A DNA stretch of 64,000 nt, taken from Paenibacillus nasutitermitis (lineage in GTDB: Bacteria > Bacillota > Bacilli > Paenibacillales > Paenibacillaceae). Shown here in pieces: positions 26,294-34,880 of the stretch. Every line of letters begins with the position of its first letter. Positions within the stretch are counted from its first letter, which is position 1. A program made the position numbers and the translations under genes. The DNA lies in NCBI RefSeq assembly GCF_014641075.1, contig NZ_BMHP01000002.1:930001-994000 (forward strand), read 5' to 3'. Below the pieces are notes generated by a model. The model did not search any database. It worked only from the letters and a program-made list of their open reading frames with translations, and was not told the DNA's origin.

Positions 26294-26524
26294 TTATTCT
26301 CCATACCAGTAAAAGACTTTGAGCCTTTCGAAAAGGCTGGTATCGTCAACGACGGCATAAGGATGAAAAACCTTAAGTGCATGCCCTTGCGGAATTCGGT
26401 ACGGATCGGATGGAACGATCCAGGTAGCAGCTAACCGGCAACCGCCGTACATGATGAGGGTAAGAATCGACAGCAGCAGGACAAAGGTTATCCGCCTGAC
26501 CCATTTTCGTACCGACAAGACCAC
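26294..26524 (-). CDS. DUF4227 small membrane protein (YqzK type)
   Basis: 76 residues starting at GTG 26524 (GGGGAG 9 bases upstream). One membrane segment (about 11-32), then a soluble tail with IPQGHALKVFHP and ending FERLKVFYWYGE. In B. subtilis yqzK lies between fur and xerD; here ald and a subtilase gene separate it from fur. Function unknown. Confidence 0.85.
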   Translation of the reverse strand: MVLSVRKWVRRITFVLLLSILTLIMYGGCRLAATWIVPSDPYRIPQGHALKVFHPYAVVDDTSLFERLKVFYWYGE

Positions 26525-26659
26525 GTTTATCGACTCCCCACTTTAGGAAATACGAGGACTCTGGGTTATTTACAGCCGATTGTCCTCTTTTTAACCTTAT
26601 GTGAGAGATACGTCATTCATGTCTTGGCCACCGGGCACCTGAGAAAACAAGGAATCAGA

Positions 26660-27772
26660 CTATAACGTCTCCAGCCGGACATACGGCATTCCTACCGCAT
26701 CCGCAACCTGCGGGTGAGTAATATGGCCTTTGTAGACGTTCACACCTTTGGCGAGTGAACGATTGTGTTCCGCTGCCGATGCGAGTCCGGCCTTGGCCAG
26801 TTCCAGCGCATAAGGGATGGTCACGTTCGTCAGCGCGTAGGTCGATGTCCGCGGAACAGCTCCAGGCATATTGGCAACGGCATAGTGAAGGACGCCATGT
26901 TTCACATAAATCGGGTCGGAATGTGTGGTGACCCTATCGATTGTTGCAATCGTGCCGCCTTGGTCAACCGCTACATCAACGATTACCGCACCTTTCTTCA
27001 TCGTTTTGACCATCTCCTCCGGCACGAGATTCGGCGCTTTGGCACCTGGAATAAGGACAGCACCGATCAGCAGATCCGCCCTGCGGACTGCAGCCGCGAT
27101 GTTGTGGGAATGGGACATCAGCGTGCGGATACGGCCTCCGAATACTTCATCGATATAACGCATCCGCTCAGTGCTTTTCTCCAAAATAACGACACTAGCG
27201 CCCATTCCAAGCGCTATTCTCGCCGCATTGGTGCCGACTATGCCGCCGCCCAAAATGATAACCTCTGCCGGAGGAACACCAGGCACGCCTCCCAGCAGCA
27301 CGCCCCTGCCCCCGTAGAAGGCCTCCAGAAATTGCGCCCCTATCTGAACGGCCATCCGTCCAGCCACCTCGCTCATCGGTGTCAGAAGCGGCAGAGTCCC
27401 ATTATCCAGCTGGATCGTTTCATAAGCGACAGCCGAGACCCCGGCATCGGCCAGCGCCCGCGCAAGCGGTACTGCCGCAGCCAAATGCAAGTAAGTAAAC
27501 AGCATGAGTCCGCTGCGGAAATAACCGTATTCCTCAGGCAACGGTTCCTTCACCTTCATAATCATCTCGGCGCGTGACCAGACATCCGCGGCATCCGCGG
27601 CGATTAGAGCGCCTTCGGCCATATAGGCTTCGTCCGGAAAGCCGCTTCCCTCACCAGCACCGGGGCCGATCAGCACCTCATGACCGGCGGCGGACAGAAT
27701 AGCGGCGCCAGCGGGCGTAAGCGCCACGCGATACTCGCCCGATTTGATTTCCTTCGGCACTCCAATCCTCAT
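26660..27772 (-). CDS. ald: Alanine dehydrogenase
   Basis: NAD-dependent oxidation of L-alanine to pyruvate and ammonia, needed for alanine use and normal sporulation in B. subtilis. 370 residues; MRIGVPKEIKSGEYRVALTP at the N-terminus, NAD loop ILGGGIVGTNAARIALGMG, and VDVAVDQGGTIATIDRVTTH. AGGAGG sits 7 bases before the ATG. Divergent from the subtilase gene; no riboswitch or obvious operator seen in the 190-base region between. Confidence 0.96.
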   Translation of the reverse strand: MRIGVPKEIKSGEYRVALTPAGAAILSAAGHEVLIGPGAGEGSGFPDEAYMAEGALIAADAADVWSRAEMIMKVKEPLPEEYGYFRSGLMLFTYLHLAAAVPLARALADAGVSAVAYETIQLDNGTLPLLTPMSEVAGRMAVQIGAQFLEAFYGGRGVLLGGVPGVPPAEVIILGGGIVGTNAARIALGMGASVVILEKSTERMRYIDEVFGGRIRTLMSHSHNIAAAVRRADLLIGAVLIPGAKAPNLVPEEMVKTMKKGAVIVDVAVDQGGTIATIDRVTTHSDPIYVKHGVLHYAVANMPGAVPRTSTYALTNVTIPYALELAKAGLASAAEHNRSLAKGVNVYKGHITHPQVADAVGMPYVRLETL

Positions 27773-27921
27773 ACGAACGCCTCCTAGTCACCTAGACATA
27801 CCTATTCTTCTTCATATGCATGATAAGAATTTGTTGACAGTCTTCCCCATACGATTTCCCGCATCCACGTAAATTATGTGACGGCAGACGGCATACACCC
27901 ACGCCCGCAATCATCCGCCCC

Positions 27922-27930
27922 CATACAATA
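27922..27930 (+). promoter_or_regulatory. Candidate mother-cell (sigma-E/K) -10 element
   Basis: CATACAATA fits CATAnnnTA, the -10 of sigma-E and sigma-K, 34 bases before the subtilase start. The matching -35 is not clear (AC at 27901 is about two bases too far), so this is weak. Confidence 0.3.
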
Positions 27931-27964
27931 GACCAAGAAGTTTATGATTGTGGGAGGTCACATC

Positions 27965-29227
27965 TTGCGAAAGCTGGAACGGTTGCTGGAAAGCTGTATT
28001 TCTGGCGGAGAAACATCGAACACCATTCGCACCTTAATCGGTTTTAAACATCGCTCACAGTACCAAAAAGTAATGAAGGAACTGTCAAAACAGGGCATTA
28101 CACCCGTCAAATGCATGCGGGAAAGCAACGCGATCTGCTGCCATGTCCACCCTAAACACCGAAATCGGCTGCATGCGCTGAATGCCCATCCCCAAGTGGA
28201 ATACGTGGAGCCCGATTATAAAATGAAAGCACACGGCCTGCCCCAAAGCAGATTGCCCGCACGCCGGATAAAAAATAGCAAGGATCAGAACACCCGCTGC
28301 AAACTGCCCGCAGTCACCTGGAACATTTGCCGGATCAAAGCTCCCAGGGTATGGCCTCGGACGCGAGGCAATGAGACCGGGATCGGTATTATTGATACAG
28401 GAATCGCGAAACACCCGGACTTACGTATTGCTGGAGGAATTAATACGATCAACGGCGGATCCTTCCTGGATGATAACGGCCATGGGACCCATGTCGCGGG
28501 TATCGCAGCCGCGCTGGGAACAAACGGCCAAATTCCAGGTGCCGCTCCAAGAGCCAGGCTCTACGCAATCAAAGCGCTGGACGCTAATGGCGAGGGCTAT
28601 ATATCGGATATCATAGAAGGCATCGAGTGGTGCAGCAAGAAAAAAATCCCGATAATCAATATGAGCTTTGGGCTCGAGGGTGGGTCCAGCCGGGCTCTGC
28701 GGGATGCGGTCCGTCGCGCCTACCGGAAGGGTACGGTAATCGTCGCCTCTGCCGGCAATAACGGACGGTCAAGCGGCAGGATCGATGAACCCGGCCGTTA
28801 TCCTGAAGTCATTGCGGTAGCCGCATCAACCCGCCGCAACAAGATCGCTTCCTTCAGCAGCAGAGGTAAAGGAATAGCCATCACAGCCCCCGGAAGCAAT
28901 ATTAAATCGACTTGGCTAAACGGTGGATATAAGATTCTGTCCGGCACCAGCATGTCCTGCCCTCATGCGGCCGGCACAGCCGCACTGCTGCTGTCGCTGC
29001 GGCCCAGGCTTACGCCCGCGGCTGTCAAGCGGCGCCTGGAATCAACCGCACGGCCTCTGCCGGGCTTCAGCCAGCTGTCCCAGGGCAGTGGATTGCTAAA
29101 TGCTGCTAAGGCGGCGGAAACCCGCAATCAACAAGGTAAACGACGCCTGGCACCGCACCCTAACAGCTCTTCCCCGCCGCTTCTCCTGGCTGGGGGACTT
29201 GCGCCCATACACCAACAAAAACGATAA
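27965..29227 (+). CDS. Subtilisin-family (S8) serine protease without signal peptide
   Basis: 420 residues from TTG 27965, chosen for GGGAGG 7 bases upstream. Residues 20-85 resemble an inhibitor I9 propeptide (VEYVEPDYK). Catalytic Asp in GIGIIDTGI (D144), His in NGHGTHVAG (H173), Ser in GTSMSCPHAAG, with the oxyanion Asn in ASAGNNG. No signal peptide or membrane segment, many basic residues (Arg/Lys), and a proline/serine-rich C-tail. This may be an intracellular or spore-associated protease; the call rests on lack of a leader. Its 3' end converges with fur. Confidence 0.9.
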   Translation: MRKLERLLESCISGGETSNTIRTLIGFKHRSQYQKVMKELSKQGITPVKCMRESNAICCHVHPKHRNRLHALNAHPQVEYVEPDYKMKAHGLPQSRLPARRIKNSKDQNTRCKLPAVTWNICRIKAPRVWPRTRGNETGIGIIDTGIAKHPDLRIAGGINTINGGSFLDDNGHGTHVAGIAAALGTNGQIPGAAPRARLYAIKALDANGEGYISDIIEGIEWCSKKKIPIINMSFGLEGGSSRALRDAVRRAYRKGTVIVASAGNNGRSSGRIDEPGRYPEVIAVAASTRRNKIASFSSRGKGIAITAPGSNIKSTWLNGGYKILSGTSMSCPHAAGTAALLLSLRPRLTPAAVKRRLESTARPLPGFSQLSQGSGLLNAAKAAETRNQQGKRRLAPHPNSSSPPLLLAGGLAPIHQQKR

Positions 29228-29288
29228 ACGGCAGACGCCGTCCATGTGCTGGTGTAGGTGATAACTTTATATACTGTCTAATATTTTC

Positions 29289-29352
29289 AAAAAAACTCCC
29301 ATATGTGCGTCGCTGCCTTCCCAATTGAAGAGGCGGCGCACCATGAGAGTTT
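29289..29352 (-). terminator. Intrinsic terminator of fur
   Basis: Minus strand: ACTCTCATGGTGCGCCGCCTCTT pairs with a later GGCAGCGACGCACATATGGGAGT, followed by seven T. The 5' arm begins at the fur stop codon. It may also stop the converging subtilase gene. Confidence 0.85.
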
Positions 29353-29803
29353 ATTGTTGCTCGTTTTTTGTTCTGCAGCGGCTGCAAATGCCTTGAAAAT
29401 CAAGACGATGGTCAATGACTGAAAATCCATATTCCTGCTCAAGCCGCTCTTCCAGTGGACCAAGCCAATCTTCTAATATTTCGTCCATTGATCCGCATTG
29501 CACACAGATTAGATGGTGGTGATGATGTTTATTATTGTCGGTTCGCAAATCGTATCTCGCTACCCCGTCGCCGAAATTCAGCTTCTCTACTACATGCAGC
29601 TCACTCAACAGCTCTAGCGTCCGGTATACAGTTGCGAGTCCGATCTCTGGCGCCTTATCCTTAACAAGCATAAAAACATCTTCCGCGCTCAGATGATCTT
29701 CCTCATTTTCCAACAGTACACGAACCGTCGCTTCACGCTGCGGGGTCAGCTTGTACCCTTGCGACTGAAGCTGCTGCTTAATCTTATCAATCCGGGATTC
29801 CAT
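29351..29803 (-). CDS. fur: Ferric uptake regulator family repressor
   Basis: 150 residues. N-terminal winged helix (YKLTPQREATVRVLLEN, GLATVYRTLELLSEL) and C-terminal metal domain with HHHHHLICVQCG and a second CxxC (GICSRC). Fur in this position (spoIIM-fur) matches B. subtilis. GAGGGGGG precedes the ATG. Family members sensing Zn or peroxide are similar, so specificity to iron comes from synteny. Confidence 0.93.
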   Translation of the reverse strand: MESRIDKIKQQLQSQGYKLTPQREATVRVLLENEEDHLSAEDVFMLVKDKAPEIGLATVYRTLELLSELHVVEKLNFGDGVARYDLRTDNNKHHHHHLICVQCGSMDEILEDWLGPLEERLEQEYGFSVIDHRLDFQGICSRCRTKNEQQ

Positions 29804-29900
29804 GGTTTCCCCCCTCGCAACTGCTTCGTGCCTATCACCGGAAACGGATGATATAATTATAGGGGCACATTGCGAGGAAAGTCAAACTTTTCTGGAATGA

Positions 29901-30545
29901 TTACAATCCGGTGCCGATGCCTAAGATCAATGGCGCAGCCCACTTCAAAAGAAGCGGTGATACGAACGATTCCACCAGTGCCGCTCCCACCGCTATAAGA
30001 ATCATAAATACCCCGGTTGCAGTATGCGAGATAAACGATTGGCTCATGGAGCCATACCTTCCCAACAGCCTGTTTTTAATCACATAAATCGAGAAAGATA
30101 CCGCAGAAACGCTGGCGATCAACAGCGCTGGCACTACGAACAGATTTGCAGGGGCAACCGATACCAACGAGAAAAGCAACCCCTTCCATTCATGCTGGCT
30201 GACCAATGTGCCTACGGCAAAACCAACCAATACTCCTTTTAAAAAATCAAGGGCCAGCACAAGCGGCATACCGACAACCGTTAATCCAAGCACCCAGATG
30301 AGCAAAATCCATTTGGCGTTGAATATCGCCCGGTCCCAGAAGGACTGCGCTGCGTCAGGCAGCATCCCTGACTGAATATGTTGGGCGAATTGTTGTACAT
30401 CCCCTGCCAGGTCCTGCTGCTGATCCAGAGTCAGCGCATTGACCAGCAGAGCGCCGAATACGAGTCCCACCACAAACAGAACGCAAACAAATACATACAG
30501 GACCAACTTGTCTTTGATCATCGGCTGAAGCGTTGAAGAACGCAT
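29901..30545 (-). CDS. spoIIM: Stage II sporulation protein M
   Basis: Mother-cell membrane protein of the SpoIIDMP complex that thins septal peptidoglycan and drives engulfment. 214 residues, the exact B. subtilis length, with five hydrophobic segments (about 15-38, 75-105, 110-135, 140-158, 178-200) and a C-terminal APLILGIGTGL. TGGAGGG precedes the ATG. Flanked by fur and an EndoQ-like gene as expected for this clade. Confidence 0.95.
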   Translation of the reverse strand: MRSSTLQPMIKDKLVLYVFVCVLFVVGLVFGALLVNALTLDQQQDLAGDVQQFAQHIQSGMLPDAAQSFWDRAIFNAKWILLIWVLGLTVVGMPLVLALDFLKGVLVGFAVGTLVSQHEWKGLLFSLVSVAPANLFVVPALLIASVSAVSFSIYVIKNRLLGRYGSMSQSFISHTATGVFMILIAVGAALVESFVSPLLLKWAAPLILGIGTGL

Positions 30546-30644
30546 GGAACATCCCTCCAGATAAGACCGGATGGTTCATTATATGTCCAAGCTGTCCACG
30601 CTATGCCGTCTGATCTTGGGTCAGGCAAGTCACAGCACAAAGAA

Positions 30645-31874
30645 TCAATCAGCGTTTGCGCTATCTGTTATCCTGCTTTCGGAGCTGGTGACTTTACCGT
30701 ACCGTCCTCCGCCTCCGGAGAGAAGATTCAACGTTCCCGATCGGGAGCGCGCAATAACCGAAGCGGTTGCTTCTCCCGCCGTCTGGGCGATCTCGCTCAC
30801 CTTCGCATCATGCAGGATGTTCATTTCCGTACCGAAGCGGTCCAGCAGCTTGTCCATCGTCCGTTTGCCTACACCGGGGATGAATTCCAGCGGAACCTGG
30901 TACACATAGGGTGGCCTGTCATCGGGAACGACAGGTTTATTCCTCCCCGCCTGGAAAGCGAGCTCCTCAATACGGTCCATCACTCCCCGCACCTGCTTGA
31001 GACTGCCGCAGTGCGCGCACCGGCCGGCGGCATTTATCTCATCCGCAAGCTCGCCGCAGTTCACGCAGTAAGTCCGGTGGTATTTGCCCAAGACGGGATT
31101 CAGCCCGTAATTCGCCGTGATGGCTCTGCCCGAGAGGCCTCGGAGTGCTAGCGCAAGTTCGGCAAAGGAAGGTTCTGCGATGAGAAGCTCATTGTATTCG
31201 CGGCCGATCTTTCCCAGGGAATGGGCATCCGAATTCGTTACAAATGGAAGACCGTCCAGCTCAGGGATCAGCCCGGCCATATAACTGTCGGAACTAAGTC
31301 CAAGCTCAACGGCATCGACAAGCATTGGATCCAGCGTACGGTCCAGACGGTCGGAGCAGCTGCCGAACAAGCTTTTGTGCGGCGTGAAAATATGGGCCGG
31401 AATAAACAGCCCGCCCCTGTCCTTCACTTCCCGCTGAAGCACGCCTGCAGGCACATAAATGCGCTGCGAGCTGAGATTGACATTCTTCATATGGCGGGAC
31501 ATCCAGACCGTAAACTCCTTCATATCTGCAAGGGATGGGAGGTATGCCAAATGATGGGCGGGACCACAGCCTTCATCTCTGACTTCGATCTCCGCACCGA
31601 GCAGAATCGTCGTCTCCTTGTACCGGATACCGCCGCCCTGGGCCTCTTCCATTTCCCCGCTTTCCAGAAGATTGGCGATATCCTCCTGAACACCGGGGGC
31701 ATGACAGTCTATGATGCCCAGCAGACCGATTCCTTTGCGGACGGCGGCTTCATGGGCAATATTAAAGAAGGTCAAATCGCGGCTGCCGCTTATTTTTACC
31801 GGCTGGCCGCTTTCCGTCCGCCCGATATGCAGATGAAGGTCGGCAAACACTCGCCCTAACTTCGATGTTTTCAT
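30645..31874 (-). CDS. PHP-domain endonuclease Q-like protein (YqxK type)
   Basis: 409 residues. N-terminal PHP metal site FADLHLHIG plus DCHAPG, IPAHIFTPH and TNSDAHS; middle CVNCGELADEINAAGRCAHCG zinc ribbon (CxxC...CxxC); C-terminal helix-hairpin-helix IPGVGKRTMDKLL. This domain order is that of archaeal/Bacillus endonuclease Q, which nicks DNA 5' of deaminated bases such as hypoxanthine and uracil. Its start codon overlaps the nudF stop (TAATG), giving translational coupling with a nucleotide-cleaning enzyme. Confidence 0.87.
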   Translation of the reverse strand: MKTSKLGRVFADLHLHIGRTESGQPVKISGSRDLTFFNIAHEAAVRKGIGLLGIIDCHAPGVQEDIANLLESGEMEEAQGGGIRYKETTILLGAEIEVRDEGCGPAHHLAYLPSLADMKEFTVWMSRHMKNVNLSSQRIYVPAGVLQREVKDRGGLFIPAHIFTPHKSLFGSCSDRLDRTLDPMLVDAVELGLSSDSYMAGLIPELDGLPFVTNSDAHSLGKIGREYNELLIAEPSFAELALALRGLSGRAITANYGLNPVLGKYHRTYCVNCGELADEINAAGRCAHCGSLKQVRGVMDRIEELAFQAGRNKPVVPDDRPPYVYQVPLEFIPGVGKRTMDKLLDRFGTEMNILHDAKVSEIAQTAGEATASVIARSRSGTLNLLSGGGGRYGKVTSSESRITDSANAD

Positions 31875-32437
31875 TACAGTCCGATCTCTCCGGTCAATCG
31901 GTAAATCTGCCAGGCATATACAGCCAGAATCGTCTTGGCATCGCTGATACGCTCCTCGCGGATATACTGCTGCGCCTCTTCGAAGGAAAGGGACTCCACC
32001 GCCAGAAATTCATCCTCGTCCGGGCGGCTATCCCCCTTCACCAGATCCTCAGCCACATAAAGATAGAGCTTCTCGTCGGCAAAGCCTGGCGATGTATAGA
32101 ACGCGCTCAACGGACGAAGCTTGCCTGCCCGGTATCCCGTCTCCTCCTCCAGCTCGCGCGCTGCCGCTTCCATAGGGTCCTCACCTGCATCCAGCTTGCC
32201 TGCAGGAATTTCAACCTGAAATTTCTCCATTGCTTTGCGGTATTGCTCCACAACAAGCATCCGTCCGTCAATCAGCGCCAGAACCGCGGCTGCGCCCGGA
32301 TGCCGGATAATTTCCCTGGTGGCTGTTCCTTCGCCTGGCAGCTGCACCGTATCTACCTGAAGGGAAATCACTTTTCCTTGGAAAACCGGCACAGTCGAGA
32401 TTGTTTTTTCCTGATATTCCTCCGTATATTTCAGCAT
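31874..32437 (-). CDS. nudF: ADP-ribose pyrophosphatase (Nudix hydrolase)
   Basis: Cleaves ADP-ribose and similar sugar nucleotides. 187 residues from ATG 32437 (start chosen by family length of about 185 and by AAGGAG 12 bases upstream; the frame runs open to 32566). Nudix box GKLDAGEDPMEAAARELEEETGY (residues about 80-102) with REXXEE intact, then AFYTSPGFADEKLYLYVAEDL typical of NudF. Overlaps the EndoQ-like gene by one base. Confidence 0.94.
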   Translation of the reverse strand: MLKYTEEYQEKTISTVPVFQGKVISLQVDTVQLPGEGTATREIIRHPGAAAVLALIDGRMLVVEQYRKAMEKFQVEIPAGKLDAGEDPMEAAARELEEETGYRAGKLRPLSAFYTSPGFADEKLYLYVAEDLVKGDSRPDEDEFLAVESLSFEEAQQYIREERISDAKTILAVYAWQIYRLTGEIGL

Positions 32438-32619
32438 TCTCAGCTTCAGCTCCTTATTTGTATTCAAGCCTATCATGACGTTTAAACAAGCTTGGCATAA
32501 TGGATCGTTATTTTGCATATGCATAAGCAGAATCATAAACCTTGCAGACGCGTAACCGCAACTCAACTGGTTAAGATTTCCTCAAAAAGAGTATACATAA
32601 TTAAAGGGGGGTTAAGTTG

Positions 32620-32793
32620 ATGAAACAATATTCCTTCTCAAGTCAATTAACACTTGTCGGCAAAGCGTGGGAAATCCGCCATCAGCTCAAACTAATGGTA
32701 CAGCAAAGCCCTGCTTCTATCCGCAATCAAAAAAATAAATCCGTCAGCACGCTGGGCGATTATCTGGAGCATCGCCGGTCTGCAAGCCGTTAA
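32620..32793 (+). CDS. Small basic protein of unknown function
   Basis: 57 residues starting MKQYSFSSQLTLVGKAWEIR and ending LEHRRSASR. I do not recognise it. Evidence for coding: AAAGGGGGG 8 bases before the ATG, a stand-alone position between divergent nudF and convergent peptidase genes, and a strong terminator 30 bases after the stop. Predicted mostly helical and basic, no membrane segment; residues 11-30 could form an amphipathic helix. Confidence 0.7.
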   Translation: MKQYSFSSQLTLVGKAWEIRHQLKLMVQQSPASIRNQKNKSVSTLGDYLEHRRSASR

Positions 32794-32822
32794 AAATTCC
32801 GCCGCTTTGCACATATATGAAT

Positions 32823-32855
32823 AAGAAGACCGGACAATCCCTGTCCGGTCTTCTT
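32823..32855. terminator. Bidirectional terminator
   Basis: Perfect 14-bp stem AAGAAGACCGGACA / TGTCCGGTCTTCTT with loop ATCCC, between the small plus-strand gene and the minus-strand peptidase gene whose stop is at 32860. T-rich in both directions. Confidence 0.9.
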
Positions 32856-32859
32856 CATG

Positions 32860-33993
32860 TCAATGGTTGCTTTTTGCCGCTTGGGCAATAATTTCGACCA
32901 CAAGAGAAGCCGTTTTTACCAAATCCTCAACTTTGATTTGTTCCTTGGTTGTGTGGATATGCTCATACCCGATAGCTAGGTTTACGGTTGGAATGCCAAG
33001 CCCGTTGAATATATTGGCATCACTGCCTCCGCCGGAATGAAAGGTACGCGGGACGCAGCCAATGTTCCTGATCGCTTGCTTGGCCAGCTCAACAACCGGG
33101 TCCCCGTCTTCATAGGAATAAGCCGGATAGATGATGTCGCTGTTGAATTCCGCCCTCGCTCCATAATCGGCCACCGTACTTTCTACCGCATCGCGCATGG
33201 ATACAATCTGTTTATCCAGCTTCTCCTGGACAATGCTCCGCGCTTCTGCGTCGAGTCTTGCATAATCGCAGACGACATTCGTCGCGCCGCCGCCTTCAAA
33301 CCGCCCGATGTTGGCTGTTGTCTCATGATCGATCCGACCCAGTTTCATCCGGGCGATTGCTTTGCCAGCCACCTGAATGGCACTGATACCATCCTCTGGA
33401 TTCACCCCGGCATGAGCCGATTTACCGAAGATATTGATGGAGATTTTGGCCTGGGTAGGAGCGGCAACTGCAATATCGCCAATCTGTCCATTGGAATCCA
33501 GGGCATATCCAAAATCAGCAGCCAGCCGGGAGCGGTCCATGGCTCTCGCTCCGGCAAGACCGGATTCCTCTCCTGCTGTAATCACAAATTGGACCGGCCC
33601 ATGGGGGACATCGTTTTCCTGAAGTACACGAATGGCTTCCATCATGGCAGCAAGACCGGCTTTGTCATCGCTGCCCAGAATCGTTGTGCCGTCGCTCCGG
33701 ATATAGCCGTCGGCATCCACTTGCGGCTTGATTCCATTGCCGGGCATCACCGTATCCATATGGGAAGTGAAGAAGATCGTCTGAGCGGCGTCAGCCCCCT
33801 GGGCAGGGAGCATGGCAAATAAATTTCCGGATCCGTGTCCCGTTTTCGATGCCGTGTCATCCTCTTCCACGGACAAGCCAAGCGCCGAAAACTTGGCGAT
33901 CAGCAAATCGCATATTTGACGTTCATCCCGAGTCTGACTGTCTACACGCACAAGCTCCATAAATTCGTCTACCAGACGTTTCTCTTTGATCAT
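32860..33993 (-). CDS. M20-family peptidase (PepT-like, YqjE type)
   Basis: 377-residue zinc amino/tripeptidase-like protein. Metal motifs FTSHMDTVMPG, LGSDDKAG, ITAGEESGLAG, and GGGSDANIFNGLGIPTVNLAIGYEHIHTT; a lid (dimerisation) domain lies around residues 175-285. Cytoplasmic, presumably trimming peptides. yqjE lies near bkd in B. subtilis, in agreement with the next genes. No start site problem; the ATG is close to the left end of the family. Confidence 0.9.
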   Translation of the reverse strand: MIKEKRLVDEFMELVRVDSQTRDERQICDLLIAKFSALGLSVEEDDTASKTGHGSGNLFAMLPAQGADAAQTIFFTSHMDTVMPGNGIKPQVDADGYIRSDGTTILGSDDKAGLAAMMEAIRVLQENDVPHGPVQFVITAGEESGLAGARAMDRSRLAADFGYALDSNGQIGDIAVAAPTQAKISINIFGKSAHAGVNPEDGISAIQVAGKAIARMKLGRIDHETTANIGRFEGGGATNVVCDYARLDAEARSIVQEKLDKQIVSMRDAVESTVADYGARAEFNSDIIYPAYSYEDGDPVVELAKQAIRNIGCVPRTFHSGGGSDANIFNGLGIPTVNLAIGYEHIHTTKEQIKVEDLVKTASLVVEIIAQAAKSNH

Positions 33994-34069
33994 ACTCTTC
34001 CACCGTCCTTCTCTATCGTATACAATAGTTAAATAGGAATCTTATTATTATGGAAAGGAGCATGCCATC

Positions 34070-34168
34070 ATGCGTACCAACCGGTTTGTGAAAGTATTTA
34101 TCTGGATACTTATAGCGGCTATGCTGTTATCAACTCTGATCGTCGGCCTTGGCTGGATTTTCGAATAA
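34070..34168 (+). CDS. prli42: Stressosome-anchoring miniprotein Prli42
   Basis: 32 residues MRTNRFVKVFIWILIAAMLL... ending GLGWIFE. One membrane helix preceded by basic residues, pattern K-x3-W-x4-AM-x2-ST-x4-GLG of the Prli42 family that ties the stressosome to the membrane in Listeria and is conserved in Bacillales. AAAGGAGC lies 10 bases before the ATG. Its last 39 bases overlap the 3' end of lipB on the other strand (34130). Family call by pattern, not alignment. Confidence 0.75.
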   Translation: MRTNRFVKVFIWILIAAMLLSTLIVGLGWIFE

Positions 34169-34864
34169 GCCCGGTACGTCAGATTCTTTATAACCGAATT
34201 GGCGGCAGAAATGCGGGATAATCCCGGCAGCCGCCTGTTCTACGGTTAAGTGCCGGCCAGTCAAATCAGAGAAGGAAGTAACCGCAAAGTCCTGAATACC
34301 GCAGGGAATAATCCCCTGGAAACCATCCTCCGCGATGCCTTGTTTCACATTCAGTGCAAACCCGTGGCTTGTTACGAATCCGCGGCGGTTCCTTGCTTTA
34401 TTGAATTTGACGCCGATCGCGGTAATCTTCTTATCGTCGACCCATACGCCTGTATAATCGGATTTCCGCCCCGCTTTGATTCCGTAATCGGCAAGCCAAT
34501 CGATGAAGACCTGCTCCAGGCTCCGTAAATAACCATGCAGATCAAGCCCGGCCGCATCCAGATAAAGGAGCGGATAGCCTACCAGTTGACCCGGTCCATG
34601 GTACGTAATATCTCCGCCGCGGTCGATCTTGAACAGGCCGATGCCCCGCTGCGCAAGCTCCTCCTCGGAATACAGCAAATGCTCCGGATGATTCTGCGAT
34701 CCTACCGTATACGTCGGGGGATGCTGCAGAAGAAGGAGCGATTCGCTCCGCTCCTCCTTGTCGATTTCCTTGACATATTTTTTTTGCAAATCCCACGCTT
34801 CGGCATAACCGAGCATCGGCGTATAGGTGATATCGAGTGGCTGTGCCACTGCTTCATTTGTCAT
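34130..34864 (-). CDS. lipB: Lipoyl(octanoyl) transferase LipB
   Basis: Transfers octanoyl from acyl-carrier protein to the lipoyl lysine of E2 subunits. 244 residues with RGGDITYHGPGQLVGYPLL, the catalytic Lys in ITAIGVKF and the catalytic Cys in IIPCGIQDF. B. subtilis lacks LipB and uses LipM/LipL, so presence here is informative. It starts only 16 bases after bkdB, so it is the last gene of the bkd operon and provides the cofactor for its own dehydrogenase. It overlaps prli42 at its 3' end. Confidence 0.93.
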   Translation of the reverse strand: MTNEAVAQPLDITYTPMLGYAEAWDLQKKYVKEIDKEERSESLLLLQHPPTYTVGSQNHPEHLLYSEEELAQRGIGLFKIDRGGDITYHGPGQLVGYPLLYLDAAGLDLHGYLRSLEQVFIDWLADYGIKAGRKSDYTGVWVDDKKITAIGVKFNKARNRRGFVTSHGFALNVKQGIAEDGFQGIIPCGIQDFAVTSFSDLTGRHLTVEQAAAGIIPHFCRQFGYKESDVPGLFENPAKADDQS

Positions 34865-34880
34865 GACCGGTAGCCTCGTC

